64,000 bases of DNA from Pseudomonas uvaldensis (GTDB lineage: Bacteria; Pseudomonadota; Gammaproteobacteria; Pseudomonadales; Pseudomonadaceae). The notes under the pieces are model-generated. The model was not told the DNA's origin. It was given only the letters and a program-made list of their open reading frames with translations, and ran no database searches. The DNA is taken from NCBI RefSeq assembly GCF_021271205.1, contig NZ_JAIWKS010000006.1, forward strand, positions 124,001 to 188,000, given 5' to 3'. The number at the start of each line of letters is the position of its first letter. The first letter of the stretch is position 1. This document shows positions 1-8,403 of the stretch, piece by piece. The position numbers were made by a program, and so were the translations under genes.

Positions 1-2529
1 CTCGGGCCTGAGTTGGTAAGCGGCCTGGGGCGCTTGTGTGCGCAAATCGACCTGGCCCTGGCCTCGTTCGACCATCCCGGCCTGGAGCGTACCCTGCAAT
101 GGGACCCTCGCCATGCCAGCGCCTTGATCGAGCATTTGTTGCCCGTCATCCCGGATGAGCAACGGCGCAGTCTCGTCGCCGAGGTCGCGCAACAGGCCGA
201 GCGACGCTTGCATCCGCTCAAGGCCCGCCTGCCGGTGCAGGCGATACACATGGACCTCACCGATGACAACGTGGTCTGGCAACGTGATGCCCAGCGCCAA
301 TGGCAGGTTCAGGGGGTCATCGATTTCGGCGATCTGATCCGTACCTGGCGCATCACTGACCTGTCCGTGACTTGCGCGGCGTTGCTGCATCACGCTGATG
401 GCGATCCATTCTTCATTCTGCCGGCGGTCCAGGCTTATCACGCGGCCAATCCCCTGCAGCATGAGGAACTGTTGGCACTTTGGCCATTAATCGTGGCGCG
501 TGCGGCTGTGTTGGTGCTCAGTGGTGAACAACAGGCCGCCGTCGATCCGGATAATGTCTACAGTCGCGATAACCTGGAACATGAATGGGAGATCTTCCGG
601 GTTGCTCATTCGGTGCCGTTCGAGCTGATGGAGGCGGCGATCCTGGCTGCCGTTGGCCACAGTTTGCCCCCGGTTGCCAGCGAGGGCTTCGCGCCGCTGT
701 TGCCGACCCTGGTGGGCCGTGAGTTTGCCTTGATCGATCTGGGTGTACTGAGCCCGCACTTCGAGGCCGGGAACTGGGAGGCTCCAGGTATCGACCGACG
801 CCTGCTGAGCGAGGCCGCCACCGTCCATGGGCTGGCCGCCAGCCGTTACGGACAATACCGGTTGTCCCGCACCCGGCCGGACAGTGCTGTGGAACCGGAT
901 ACCTTTGCGTTGCATGTGGAACTGCATATACCCCAGGGCACGCCGCTGGAATCGCCGTTCGCCGGGGTGGTTCACAAGACCGTCGACGGCATGTTGCAAC
1001 TGGACAGCGCCCAATTGAGCGTGCGGCTCTGGGGCGTGTCGTCGCCGTTGCATTCGGGCGCCGCCCTGGTGAAGGGGCAGGTGCTGGGTGAAGCGACCGG
1101 CCCGTTGCTGGTCCAGTTGTGCCGAGGCGCGCAACTCAATCCGCCGCTTTTTTGCACGCCATCCCGGGCCGCGGCCTGGCAGGCATTGTGCCCGTCGCCC
1201 TCGGTGTTGCTGGGGCTGGCGTGCGATGCCGAGGCAGAAGTGGACGCCAAGACGCTGCTGGCCCGTCGCGACGCGAGCTTTGCCCGGACGCAGAAGCACT
1301 ACTACGTCGATCCACCGCGCATCGAGCGTGGCTGGCGCAACCATCTGATCGACATGCAGGGGCGCTCCTATCTCGACATGCTCAACAACGTCGCGGTACT
1401 GGGACATGGCCACCCGCGCATGGCGGCGGTGGCCGCCCGGCAATGGTCGCTGCTCAATACCAACTCGCGTTTTCACTATGCATCGGTCACCGAATTCTCC
1501 GAACGCTTGCTAGCGCTGGCGCCGCCGGGCATGGACCGGGTGTTCCTGGTCAACAGCGGCACGGAGGCCAATGACCTGGCGATCCGTCTGGCCTGGGCCT
1601 ACAGCGGTGGTCGGGACATGCTCAGTGTGTTGGAGGCCTACCATGGCTGGTCGGTTGCGGCCGATGCGGTATCGACATCCATCGCCGATAATCCCAAGGC
1701 GCTGAGCAGCCGTCCGGACTGGGTGCACCCGGTCACCGCGCCCAACACCTATCGCGGTGAGTTCCGCGGTCCGGACACCACGCCGGACTACGTGCGTAGC
1801 GTCGAGCACAACCTGGCCCGGATCGCCGAGCAGAAGCGTCAATTGGCGGGGTTCATCTGCGAGCCGGTGTACGGCAATGCCGGCGGCATCGCGCTGCCCC
1901 CTGGCTATCTAAAACAGGTCTACGCCCTGGTACGCGAACGGGGTGGCGTGTGCATCGCCGACGAGGTACAGGTCGGCTACGGGCGCATGGGCGAGTTTTT
2001 CTGGGGCTTCGAAGAGCAGGGCGTAGTGCCGGACATCATCACCATGGCCAAGGGCATGGGCAACGGCCAGCCCTTGGGTGCGGTGATCACCCGGCGGGAA
2101 ATCGCCGAGGCGCTGGAGGCGGAAGGATATTTCTTCTCGTCAGCCGGTGGCAGCCCGGTGAGTTGCCAGATAGGCATCGCCGTGCTGGACGTCATGGAGG
2201 AAGAAAAACTCTGGGAAAACGCCCGGATGGTGGGCCGCCATTTCAAGGCACGGCTGCAAGCCTTGATCGACCGGCATCCCTTGGTGGGCGCTGTGCATGG
2301 CTCGGGGTTTTACCTGGGGCTGGAGCTGATCCGCAATCGCGACACCCTGGAGCCGGCCACCGAAGAAACCGCGGCATTGTGCGATCGCCTGCGGGAGCTG
2401 GGTATCTTCATGCAACCGACCGGTGACTACCTGAACATCCTCAAGATCAAGCCTCCGATGGTCACCACGCGCCAGAGCGTGGATTTCTTCGTCGATACAC
2501 TGTCGAAAGTGCTGGACGAAGATCTATGA
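1..2529 (+). CDS. Kinase (APH) / M23-like / class-III aminotransferase fusion, 5' end outside window
   Basis: The frame is open from base 1, so the start lies upstream; about 842 residues are visible. Three parts can be read. First, the end of an aminoglycoside-phosphotransferase-type kinase, with HMDLTDDN (bases 247-270) and the metal-binding VIDFGDL. Second, a segment near bases 900-1100 (HIPQGTPLESPFAGVV) that resembles the LytM/M23 fold but shows no clear zinc ligands. Third, a complete class-III PLP aminotransferase with NSGTEAND, IADEVQVGYGR and the PLP lysine in MAKGMGNGQP (lysine codon 2050-2052). Known family: animal hydroxylysine kinase and the ammoniophospholyases belong to these same two families. 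I infer that the kinase may phosphorylate an amino alcohol or hydroxy-amino acid that the PLP domain then deaminates or eliminates. It lies upstream of the agmatine genes but is separated from them by a REP hairpin, so co-function is unproven. Confidence 0.85.
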   Translation, partial: LGPELVSGLGRLCAQIDLALASFDHPGLERTLQWDPRHASALIEHLLPVIPDEQRRSLVAEVAQQAERRLHPLKARLPVQAIHMDLTDDNVVWQRDAQRQWQVQGVIDFGDLIRTWRITDLSVTCAALLHHADGDPFFILPAVQAYHAANPLQHEELLALWPLIVARAAVLVLSGEQQAAVDPDNVYSRDNLEHEWEIFRVAHSVPFELMEAAILAAVGHSLPPVASEGFAPLLPTLVGREFALIDLGVLSPHFEAGNWEAPGIDRRLLSEAATVHGLAASRYGQYRLSRTRPDSAVEPDTFALHVELHIPQGTPLESPFAGVVHKTVDGMLQLDSAQLSVRLWGVSSPLHSGAALVKGQVLGEATGPLLVQLCRGAQLNPPLFCTPSRAAAWQALCPSPSVLLGLACDAEAEVDAKTLLARRDASFARTQKHYYVDPPRIERGWRNHLIDMQGRSYLDMLNNVAVLGHGHPRMAAVAARQWSLLNTNSRFHYASVTEFSERLLALAPPGMDRVFLVNSGTEANDLAIRLAWAYSGGRDMLSVLEAYHGWSVAADAVSTSIADNPKALSSRPDWVHPVTAPNTYRGEFRGPDTTPDYVRSVEHNLARIAEQKRQLAGFICEPVYGNAGGIALPPGYLKQVYALVRERGGVCIADEVQVGYGRMGEFFWGFEEQGVVPDIITMAKGMGNGQPLGAVITRREIAEALEAEGYFFSSAGGSPVSCQIGIAVLDVMEEEKLWENARMVGRHFKARLQALIDRHPLVGAVHGSGFYLGLELIRNRDTLEPATEETAALCDRLRELGIFMQPTGDYLNILKIKPPMVTTRQSVDFFVDTLSKVLDEDL

Positions 2530-2556
2530 CCGTTCAACAGGGCTGACGCCCGCACC

Positions 2557-2635
2557 AGGGCTTGCCCGTGACGGCAGCGGACTGATCGATCTTCAGGATC
2601 GACGGTCCATTGCCTGCGCGGGCAAGCCCGCTCCC
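2557..2635. repeat. REP-type inverted repeat
   Basis: GGGCTTGCCCG at the left pairs with CGGGCAAGCCC at the right, with an inner GATCGATC/GATCGAC pairing. This is a degenerate member of the REP pairs seen elsewhere in the window. It lies just after the aminotransferase stop codon and probably also serves as a transcript end. Confidence 0.65.
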
Positions 2636-2823
2636 CGAACAATCAAGCTCTTAAGTCGATATTTGTCGATTTAAGTCTGCGGATATAGGTCTCAATTAAA
2701 ATAATATGCTTCTAAAGCCGATTTTTATCGGCTATAAAGTCTCCCGTGAATCGGTGCCTCTGCTCGCGCCTGGGTTCACTCTTCCATCATCGATCGAAGC
2801 CAGACTCGGCCCTGCCTGCCACC
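2636..2823. other. Intergenic region upstream of aguB
   Basis: AT-rich stretch between the REP hairpin and the aguB ribosome-binding site. It contains a short hairpin (AGCCGATTTTTATCGGCT, about 2715-2732) and the repeated word GTCGAT. It probably carries the aguBA promoter, but I cannot identify a convincing -35/-10 pair or a regulator site. Confidence 0.4.
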
Positions 2824-2835
2824 AGGAGATGATTC

Positions 2836-3714
2836 ATGAGTCGTATCGTTACCGTTGCCGCCACTCAGATGGCCTGTACCTGGGACCTCGAAGCCAATAT
2901 CGAAAACGCCGAGAGGCTGGTACGTGAAGCTGCGACCAAAGGTGCCCAGATCATTCTGATCCAGGAACTGTTCGAGACTCCCTACTTTTGCCAGAAGCCG
3001 AACCCGGACTATTTGCAACTGGCGACCACGGTGGAAGAGAACGTCGCCATCAGGCATTTCCAGAAGTTGGCGAAGGAGTTGCAGGTCGTGCTGCCCATCA
3101 GCTTTTTCGAGCTGGCCGGACGGGCACGCTTTAACAGCATCGCGATCATCGATGCTGACGGTCGGAACCTGGGTATCTACCGCAAGAGCCACATCCCGGA
3201 CGGCCCTGGCTATCATGAGAAGTATTATTTCAACCCAGGCGATACCGGCTTCAAAGTGTGGAACACCCGTTACGCCAGGATCGGCGTGGGGATCTGCTGG
3301 GACCAATGGTTCCCCGAGTGCGCCCGCAGCATGGCGCTGCTGGGTGCGCAAATCCTGTTTTATCCGACAGCCATCGGCAGTGAGCCCCACGATGCCACTA
3401 TCTCGTCCCGCGACCATTGGCAGCGGGTGCAACAAGGCCATGCCGGCGCCAACCTGATGCCGCTGGTGGCCAGCAATCGTATCGGCAACGAAGAGCAGGA
3501 TGGCTATGACATCACCTTTTACGGCTCGTCATTCATCGCCAATCAGTTCGGTGAGAAGGTTCAGGAACTGAGCGAAACCGAGGAGGGTGTGCTGGTGCAC
3601 AGCTTTGACCTCGACGAGCTGGAACACATTCGCAGTGCCTGGGGCACTTTCCGGGATCGCCGGCCGAACCTGTACGGTCCGATCAAAACCCTCGACGGCT
3701 CACTGGAGTCCTGA
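2836..3714 (+). CDS. aguB: N-carbamoylputrescine amidase
   Basis: Cytosolic nitrilase-superfamily (carbon-nitrogen hydrolase) enzyme that converts N-carbamoylputrescine to putrescine, CO2 and ammonia, the last step of the agmatine route to putrescine. The catalytic triad is visible: Glu in IQELFETPYF, Lys in YRKSHIPDGP and Cys in GVGICWDQWFPE. Its 292 residues match the usual family length. The start is supported by AGGAG at 2824-2828. It ends 3 bases before aguA, and the two enzymes perform consecutive steps, so an aguBA operon is very likely. Confidence 0.95.
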   Translation: MSRIVTVAATQMACTWDLEANIENAERLVREAATKGAQIILIQELFETPYFCQKPNPDYLQLATTVEENVAIRHFQKLAKELQVVLPISFFELAGRARFNSIAIIDADGRNLGIYRKSHIPDGPGYHEKYYFNPGDTGFKVWNTRYARIGVGICWDQWFPECARSMALLGAQILFYPTAIGSEPHDATISSRDHWQRVQQGHAGANLMPLVASNRIGNEEQDGYDITFYGSSFIANQFGEKVQELSETEEGVLVHSFDLDELEHIRSAWGTFRDRRPNLYGPIKTLDGSLES

Positions 3715-3717
3715 TTC

Positions 3718-4824
3718 ATGACAACTTCGCATAGCACGCCCCGCACGGATGGTTTCCATATGCCCGCCGAATGGGCGACCCAGACGCAGGTCTGGATGAT
3801 CTGGCCCGAACGTCCGGACAATTGGCGCCTGGGTGGCAAGCCTGCGCAGGCTGCTCACGTCGCGGTGGCCAAGGCCATCGCCCGTTTCGAACCGGTCACC
3901 GTGGCGGTGTCTGCGGCTCAGTACGAAAATGCCCGGGCGCGCCTCGATGTGCCGAATATCCGTGTGGTGGAAATGTCCAGCGACGACGCCTGGGTCCGGG
4001 ATACCGGCCCGACGTTCGTCATCAATGACAACGGCGAAGTACGCGGCGTCGACTGGGACTTCAACGCCTGGGGTGGTTTCGACGGTGGCCTGTATTCGCC
4101 GTGGAACCGGGACTCGCAAGTGGCCAGCAAGATCCTGGAGATCGAGCGCAGCCCGCGTTATCGCACCGAGGGTTTCGTGCTGGAAGGCGGTTCGATCCAC
4201 GTCGATGGCGAAGGCACCCTGATCACCACCGAGGAGTGCCTGCTTAATCGCAATCGCAACCCGCACTTGAGCCGCGAGGAGATCGAGGCGGTACTCAGTG
4301 CGCAACTGGCGGTGAATAAGATCATCTGGTTGCCCGACGGCCTGTTCAACGACGAAACCGACGGCCATGTGGATAACTTCTGCTGCTACGTGCGTCCGGG
4401 TGAAGTCTTGCTCGCCTGGACCGATGATGAGAAGGATCCGAACCATGCCCGTTGCCATGCGGCCATGAAGGTGCTCGAAAACAGCACCGATGCCAAGGGG
4501 CGCCCGTTCATAGTGCACAAGATGCCGATTCCGGGGCCGCTCTATGCCACCGAAGAAGAGTGCGCCGGCGTGGATGCGGCGGAAGGCTCCCAGGAACGCA
4601 ATCCGACGGTGCGACTGGCCGGTTCCTACGTAAACTTCCTGATCGTCAACGGCGGCATCATCGCGCCGAGCTTTGACGACCCTATGGACGCCAGGGCAAA
4701 AGAGATCCTGCAGAATCTGTTTACAGAGCACGAAGTGGTCATGGTTCCGGGTCGGGAGTTGTTACTGGGGGGCGGGAATATCCATTGCCTTACTCAACAG
4801 CAACCGGCGCCACACACAAAATGA
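3718..4824 (+). CDS. aguA: Agmatine deiminase
   Basis: Converts agmatine to N-carbamoylputrescine and ammonia (peptidyl-arginine-deiminase superfamily, guanidino-modifying fold). Visible family motifs are VRDTGPTFV, LEGGSIHVDGEG and ETDGHVDNF (substrate and catalytic acid and His), plus the C-terminal catalytic Cys in LGGGNIHCLTQQQP. Its 368 residues are full length. It directly follows aguB and is followed by two intrinsic-terminator hairpins, closing the aguBA unit. No aguR-type repressor lies beside it in this window. Confidence 0.95.
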   Translation: MTTSHSTPRTDGFHMPAEWATQTQVWMIWPERPDNWRLGGKPAQAAHVAVAKAIARFEPVTVAVSAAQYENARARLDVPNIRVVEMSSDDAWVRDTGPTFVINDNGEVRGVDWDFNAWGGFDGGLYSPWNRDSQVASKILEIERSPRYRTEGFVLEGGSIHVDGEGTLITTEECLLNRNRNPHLSREEIEAVLSAQLAVNKIIWLPDGLFNDETDGHVDNFCCYVRPGEVLLAWTDDEKDPNHARCHAAMKVLENSTDAKGRPFIVHKMPIPGPLYATEEECAGVDAAEGSQERNPTVRLAGSYVNFLIVNGGIIAPSFDDPMDARAKEILQNLFTEHEVVMVPGRELLLGGGNIHCLTQQQPAPHTK

Positions 4825-4853
4825 GTGGCGATGTAACAGCTGGGTGATATTCA

Positions 4854-4930
4854 CCTCGCCGGCGCTGCGCCGAGGTTTTTGGATCCATTCCAGCGAGCCC
4901 GCGTCCCTATTGGGGGTGCGGGCTTTTTTG
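4854..4930 (+). terminator. Double intrinsic terminator after aguA
   Basis: The first hairpin is CCTCG/CGAGG (4854-4858 with 4871-4875) followed by five T. The second is AGCCCGC/GCGGGCT (4896-4902 with 4918-4924) followed by six T. Together they form a strong transcript end. Confidence 0.8.
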
Positions 4931-5068
4931 TGTCCTGGTGTCGCGGGCGCCGATAGATTGGCATAGCTCTTGTATCTGCACACCGGCAGTTCTGGGGAGC
5001 GGAGCTGAGTTGTTTTGTCATAAACCTTGGATAGATTAGCCGCTCATCAACCAGGAGAGGGCGCTGGA

Positions 5069-5269
5069 ATGAATATGATAGGCGAGAGCGCATGCCATCC
5101 CTTGGCCGTTAATGGTGAGTCGCTTCAAGTCTTGGCGCAGTGGTTGAAGTCCAATGGAACGCGTCAGATCAGAGAGCCTGATCCGCGTCGGATGATCATG
5201 GAGCGCTACCCCGCTGGCCTGTTCAGCGAGGCGGAGCTGGAGGCGTTGTGGGATGTGATGCAAGGATAG
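5069..5269 (+). CDS. Small protein of unknown function, 66 aa
   Basis: I do not recognise this protein. It starts at ATG 5069, preceded by a clear Shine-Dalgarno sequence (AGGAGAGG, 5053-5060), and stops just before an intrinsic terminator, so it is a self-contained one-gene unit. The middle is basic (RQIREPDPRRMIMERY) and the end is acidic and helical (SEAELEALWDVMQG). There is no signal peptide, membrane segment or cysteine pair. The strong ribosome site and terminator argue that it is real. Confidence 0.65.
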   Translation: MNMIGESACHPLAVNGESLQVLAQWLKSNGTRQIREPDPRRMIMERYPAGLFSEAELEALWDVMQG

Positions 5270-5289
5270 GAATTCGACGGATTGATAAG

Positions 5290-5321
5290 AAGCGCTGGCC
5301 GGCATGGCAGCGCTTTTTTTT
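5290..5321 (+). terminator. Intrinsic terminator
   Basis: Stem AGCGCTG/CAGCGCT (5291-5297 with 5308-5314) followed by a run of seven or more T. It ends the 66-aa ORF transcript. Confidence 0.85.
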
Positions 5322-5475
5322 ATGCCGGGTGTCGGGAGCTGCTTTCGCTGATTGGTTGAAACATGCCTTGACGACGCAGGCATCGACCGACGCGTCAGTG
5401 GCCTGCGGTCCGGATGGCTGTTCCAGTTAACGTGTTCTTATACTTTTTTTGCCTGATTAAAGACGATTAACGAAA

Positions 5476-5505
5476 TTGACACATTGTTGAGGGCGCGAAT
5501 AGGAT
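5476..5505 (+). promoter_or_regulatory. Candidate sigma-70 promoter
   Basis: A perfect TTGACA (5476-5481), an 18-base spacer and TAGGAT (5500-5505). No ORF starts near it; the next element downstream is a terminator at 5548-5585. It may therefore drive a short RNA or the leader of the porin gene. Confidence 0.5.
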
Positions 5506-5511
5506 TCGCCC

Positions 5512-5585
5512 ACGCCTGTGGCTAACAGCCATGATTCTTAAATAATAAAAAGGCCCGACACGATCACTCGTGGGCGGGCCTTTTC
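5512..5585 (+). ncRNA. Candidate small RNA or attenuated porin leader
   Basis: About 74 nt between the predicted start of the promoter at 5476-5505 and a strong terminator. That terminator has stem AAGGCCCG/CGGGCCTT with an inner CACGA/TCGTG pairing, ends at about 5580, and is followed by TTTT. No coding frame is present. It could be a free-standing sRNA or a conditional terminator for the oprD-type gene whose ATG is 98 bases further on. I know no named homologue. Confidence 0.4.
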
Positions 5586-5682
5586 ATTATTTTCCAGGAG
5601 CAAGAGTCCGAAAAAAGAGCGCAACAAGCGCCGTTTCGGTTGTCGGTTGCAGTGCGTATCAACCCGCACAAGGAAAATAAAT

Positions 5683-6969
5683 ATGTTGAACAAGCGCATC
5701 AGTTTGATCGCACTGGGGATTTTGAGCACCACTCACGCCATGGCCAACGACCAGGCAGAGTCCAAGGGTTTCGTTGAGGACAGCAGCCTGAAAGTGCTGT
5801 TGCGCAACGCCTACATCAATCGCGACTACAAGGACGGCAACCGGGACAAGGCCGAATGGGGCCAAGGTGTAATTGGTACGTTCTCGTCTGGTTTCACCCA
5901 AGGCACCGTGGGGGTGGGCGTGGATGCCTTCGGCCTGTACGCGCTGCGCCTGGACGGCGGCAAAGGTCGCAGCGGTGCGCAAGGCATCGACTTCTTCAAA
6001 CAAGGTGACAGCGGCAACGCGGCGGATGACCTGTCCAAGTTCGGTGCTGCGGTGAAATTCCGTGTTTCCAATACCGTGCTGGCCTATGGCGACCAGATGC
6101 CGGCCCTCCCGGTGTTGAGCTACGACAACTCACGCCTGCTGCCGGAAAGCTATACCGGTACGCTGATCACTTCCAAGGAGATCAAGGGTCTGGAACTGAA
6201 TGCCGGACGTTTCACCGCCGAATCGCGCAAGAGCGCCGAAGGCCGTGACAGCGGAGGGCTGAAGTCGATCAACGTGTTGGGCGGCAGCTATCAGTTCACC
6301 GAGCAGTTCAAGGCGTCGTTGTATGCGTCGGACGTCGAAGACGTGTTGAAAAAACAGTACGTGAACGCCAACTACGTGTTCCCGCTGGCCAAGGATCAGT
6401 CCCTGACCCTGGACTTCAACGGCTATCGCACCCAGTTGGATAACAGCTACGTTCGCGAAAACAACGTCACCGGCGATGACAACAAAATCTGGAGCCTGGC
6501 TGCGACATTCGCCACCGGGCCACACAGTTTCACCCTCGCCCATCAGCGCAGCACGGGCGACAGTAACCTGGGCTACGCCTATGGCGGCTATCAGCGTGGA
6601 CAGAACCGTGTAGGCGATGGTGGCAATACAATCTACCTGGCCAACTCCTACTGGTCGGACTTCAACGCCGAGGACGAGCGTAGTTGGCAGTTGGGCTACG
6701 GACTGGATTTCACCACCTTCGGCATACCGGGCCTGACCTACAACGTTGCTTACGTGCGCGGCGATAACATCACCACGTCCACCAGCGAAGGCGGGACCGA
6801 GCGCGAAATCTTCAACCAATTCAAGTACGTGGTCCAGAGCGGCCCGGCCAAGGACCTGAGCGTCAGGTTGCGCAGTTCGGTGCTGCGTGTTTCGCAGAAA
6901 TCCAGTGAATACAACGTCAGTGGTAACGAGCTGCGGGTATTCGTGGATTATCCGATCAACGTCTTCTGA
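5683..6969 (+). CDS. OprD-family outer-membrane porin
   Basis: 428 residues starting at ATG 5683 (AGGA upstream). A signal peptide (MLNKRISLIALGILSTTHAMA) is followed by the OprD-family opening SKGFVEDSSLKVLLRNAY. It has repeated aromatic/glycine beta-strand patterns and a C-terminal Phe (YPINVF), typical of BAM-inserted porins. The OprD (Occ) family are 18-strand channels for small carboxylates and amino acids. The substrate cannot be fixed from sequence; the nearby dioxygenase/exporter operon is separated by a terminator. Upstream lies the candidate sRNA or attenuator. Confidence 0.9.
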   Translation: MLNKRISLIALGILSTTHAMANDQAESKGFVEDSSLKVLLRNAYINRDYKDGNRDKAEWGQGVIGTFSSGFTQGTVGVGVDAFGLYALRLDGGKGRSGAQGIDFFKQGDSGNAADDLSKFGAAVKFRVSNTVLAYGDQMPALPVLSYDNSRLLPESYTGTLITSKEIKGLELNAGRFTAESRKSAEGRDSGGLKSINVLGGSYQFTEQFKASLYASDVEDVLKKQYVNANYVFPLAKDQSLTLDFNGYRTQLDNSYVRENNVTGDDNKIWSLAATFATGPHSFTLAHQRSTGDSNLGYAYGGYQRGQNRVGDGGNTIYLANSYWSDFNAEDERSWQLGYGLDFTTFGIPGLTYNVAYVRGDNITTSTSEGGTEREIFNQFKYVVQSGPAKDLSVRLRSSVLRVSQKSSEYNVSGNELRVFVDYPINVF

Positions 6970-6995
6970 TAGCAGGTCGCTTCAGTTGGATTGAA

Positions 6996-7026
6996 AAGAC
7001 CCCCGAAGCCGATTCGGGGGTCTTTT
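6996..7026 (+). terminator. Intrinsic terminator after porin
   Basis: Stem AGACCCCCGAA/TTCGGGGGTCT with loop GCCGA, followed by TTTTT. Confidence 0.9.
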
Positions 7027-7205
7027 TGTCTTTTGGCGCCAGAAATATCACTGAAAACGACCATTTTCCCGATAAAAAGATCGTTTCCACGGGCATTCAA
7101 CCAAGGTTTCAAGCAACGCTTGAAATGCCTCAAATTCTTTCTCATGGACGTAAATTCTGCACCTACTAGATTAGGCCGCTCAATGCAGTGGAGACCTGAT
7201 AAAAA

Positions 7206-7952
7206 ATGATCGTTCTGAACAGGGAAGTGGGCGAAGCGCTTCGACGTGACAAATACGTTAACGTCCGCGGTGGAGACTTCAATCTCTACGGTCATTTCGG
7301 CGATTTTGTCCGGCTGACCAAAAGCTGGGAAAACATGGAGCCCGACAGTTATTACGGCCAGGCCGAGTCAGGCATGCGTTTTCGTCGTTACAGCGACTTC
7401 GAATACGACCCGAAGACCCGTGAACTCAAGCAACTCGAACACCGGGCCTACATCCAGTCCAAGGCCAACAACAGTTATGTCGGTGGGTTGGAGCGGCACT
7501 TCCAGGACTTTTCCGACGAGGTGATCAACTCGCCGGTGATGCGCAGCCTGATCGACACGGACTTCGAGGTCTACAAGAACGTCCTGCCACAGGAACTGCA
7601 TGATGAAATCTGGCAGTGCCAGATTCATCAGATCCGCATCGAGATCAAGCCGGGCAAGCAATTGGAGATTACTCCCGAAGGAATCCACTGCGACGGCTAC
7701 CCGTTCAGTGGCGTGCACTTCTGGGGCCGTCATAACGTGACAGGCGCAGAGAGCCGGTTGTACACCGCCCAGGAAGAGCAACTGGCCGCGATTACTTACG
7801 AAGACATTCTCGACACGACGTTCTTCCTGGATCGCGACATGCGCCACTATGTCACCCCTGCCCGCAACGTTCACAGCCATGAAATGGCGTTCAGGCAGAT
7901 CCTGGCGATCTCCTTCTCGCGGCCCGGGACCGCTTTCGACATTGTTCGCTGA
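7206..7952 (+). CDS. 2OG-Fe(II) dioxygenase, probable free amino-acid hydroxylase
   Basis: 248 residues. It resembles the 2OG-Fe_Oxy_2 family, which includes L-isoleucine 4-dioxygenase and related enzymes that hydroxylate free amino acids using 2-oxoglutarate, O2 and Fe(II). The iron facial triad can be read as His161-x-Asp163 (GIHCDGYPFSG) and His214 (DMRHYVTPAR); Arg220 or Arg230 may bind 2-oxoglutarate. It is the first gene of a four-gene run: GNAT 13 bases later, then azlC and azlD with overlaps. An enzyme that modifies an amino acid next to a branched-chain amino-acid exporter suggests production or detoxification of a hydroxy-amino acid. The substrate is unknown. Confidence 0.8.
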   Translation: MIVLNREVGEALRRDKYVNVRGGDFNLYGHFGDFVRLTKSWENMEPDSYYGQAESGMRFRRYSDFEYDPKTRELKQLEHRAYIQSKANNSYVGGLERHFQDFSDEVINSPVMRSLIDTDFEVYKNVLPQELHDEIWQCQIHQIRIEIKPGKQLEITPEGIHCDGYPFSGVHFWGRHNVTGAESRLYTAQEEQLAAITYEDILDTTFFLDRDMRHYVTPARNVHSHEMAFRQILAISFSRPGTAFDIVR

Positions 7953-7965
7953 ACAGCTGGAAACC

Positions 7966-8403
7966 ATGGACGATCCGGTGCAGCAGGTCCTGCTGCGCCG
8001 GGCGATGGTCAGGGACGCCGAACGAATGGAGCAGTTCTTTCGCGGTTTCGACGAAGTGTCGTTCTGCGAATGGCAGGATGCCCGATTTTTGCGTGGAGTA
8101 CTTCTCCAGGAGACCACCACTGCCTACCTGGCCATCGATGCCCGCGGTGAAGTGGTTGGCGCGGTGATTGGCGGCAGGCTGGGTACCCGCGGCACCATCA
8201 ACCACCTGGCGGTGAGTCCAGGCTATCGCACCCGAGGCCTGGGTCAGCGTTTGGTGGAAGCGGCATCGGCCGACATGAAACGGGTAGGCGTGCTACGCAT
8301 GTTCCTGTTCGTCGATGATGCTAACCTGGCCGGCAAGCGTTTCTGGGCGGCACAGGGGTTCTACGAACCCCGGGGTGAAATCACTTTCGAGAGGGATCTA
8401 TGA
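7966..8403 (+). CDS. GNAT family N-acetyltransferase
   Basis: About 145 residues. I choose ATG 7966, 13 bases after the dioxygenase stop, because the longer reading would run back through the dioxygenase gene. The GNAT core is visible: INHLAVSPGYRTRGLGQRLV (strand 4 and the acetyl-CoA pyrophosphate loop) and the C-terminal FWAAQGFYEPRGEI. The stop overlaps the azlC start (ATGA), implying translational coupling. In context it may acetylate the amino acid, or the hydroxylated product, handled by the neighbours; this is inference. Confidence 0.8.
   Translation: MDDPVQQVLLRRAMVRDAERMEQFFRGFDEVSFCEWQDARFLRGVLLQETTTAYLAIDARGEVVGAVIGGRLGTRGTINHLAVSPGYRTRGLGQRLVEAASADMKRVGVLRMFLFVDDANLAGKRFWAAQGFYEPRGEITFERDL

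Noticed and set aside
8111..8403. GNAT start further upstream at 7849
   Set aside because: The extra N-terminus would overlap the dioxygenase gene in another frame and is not GNAT-like.
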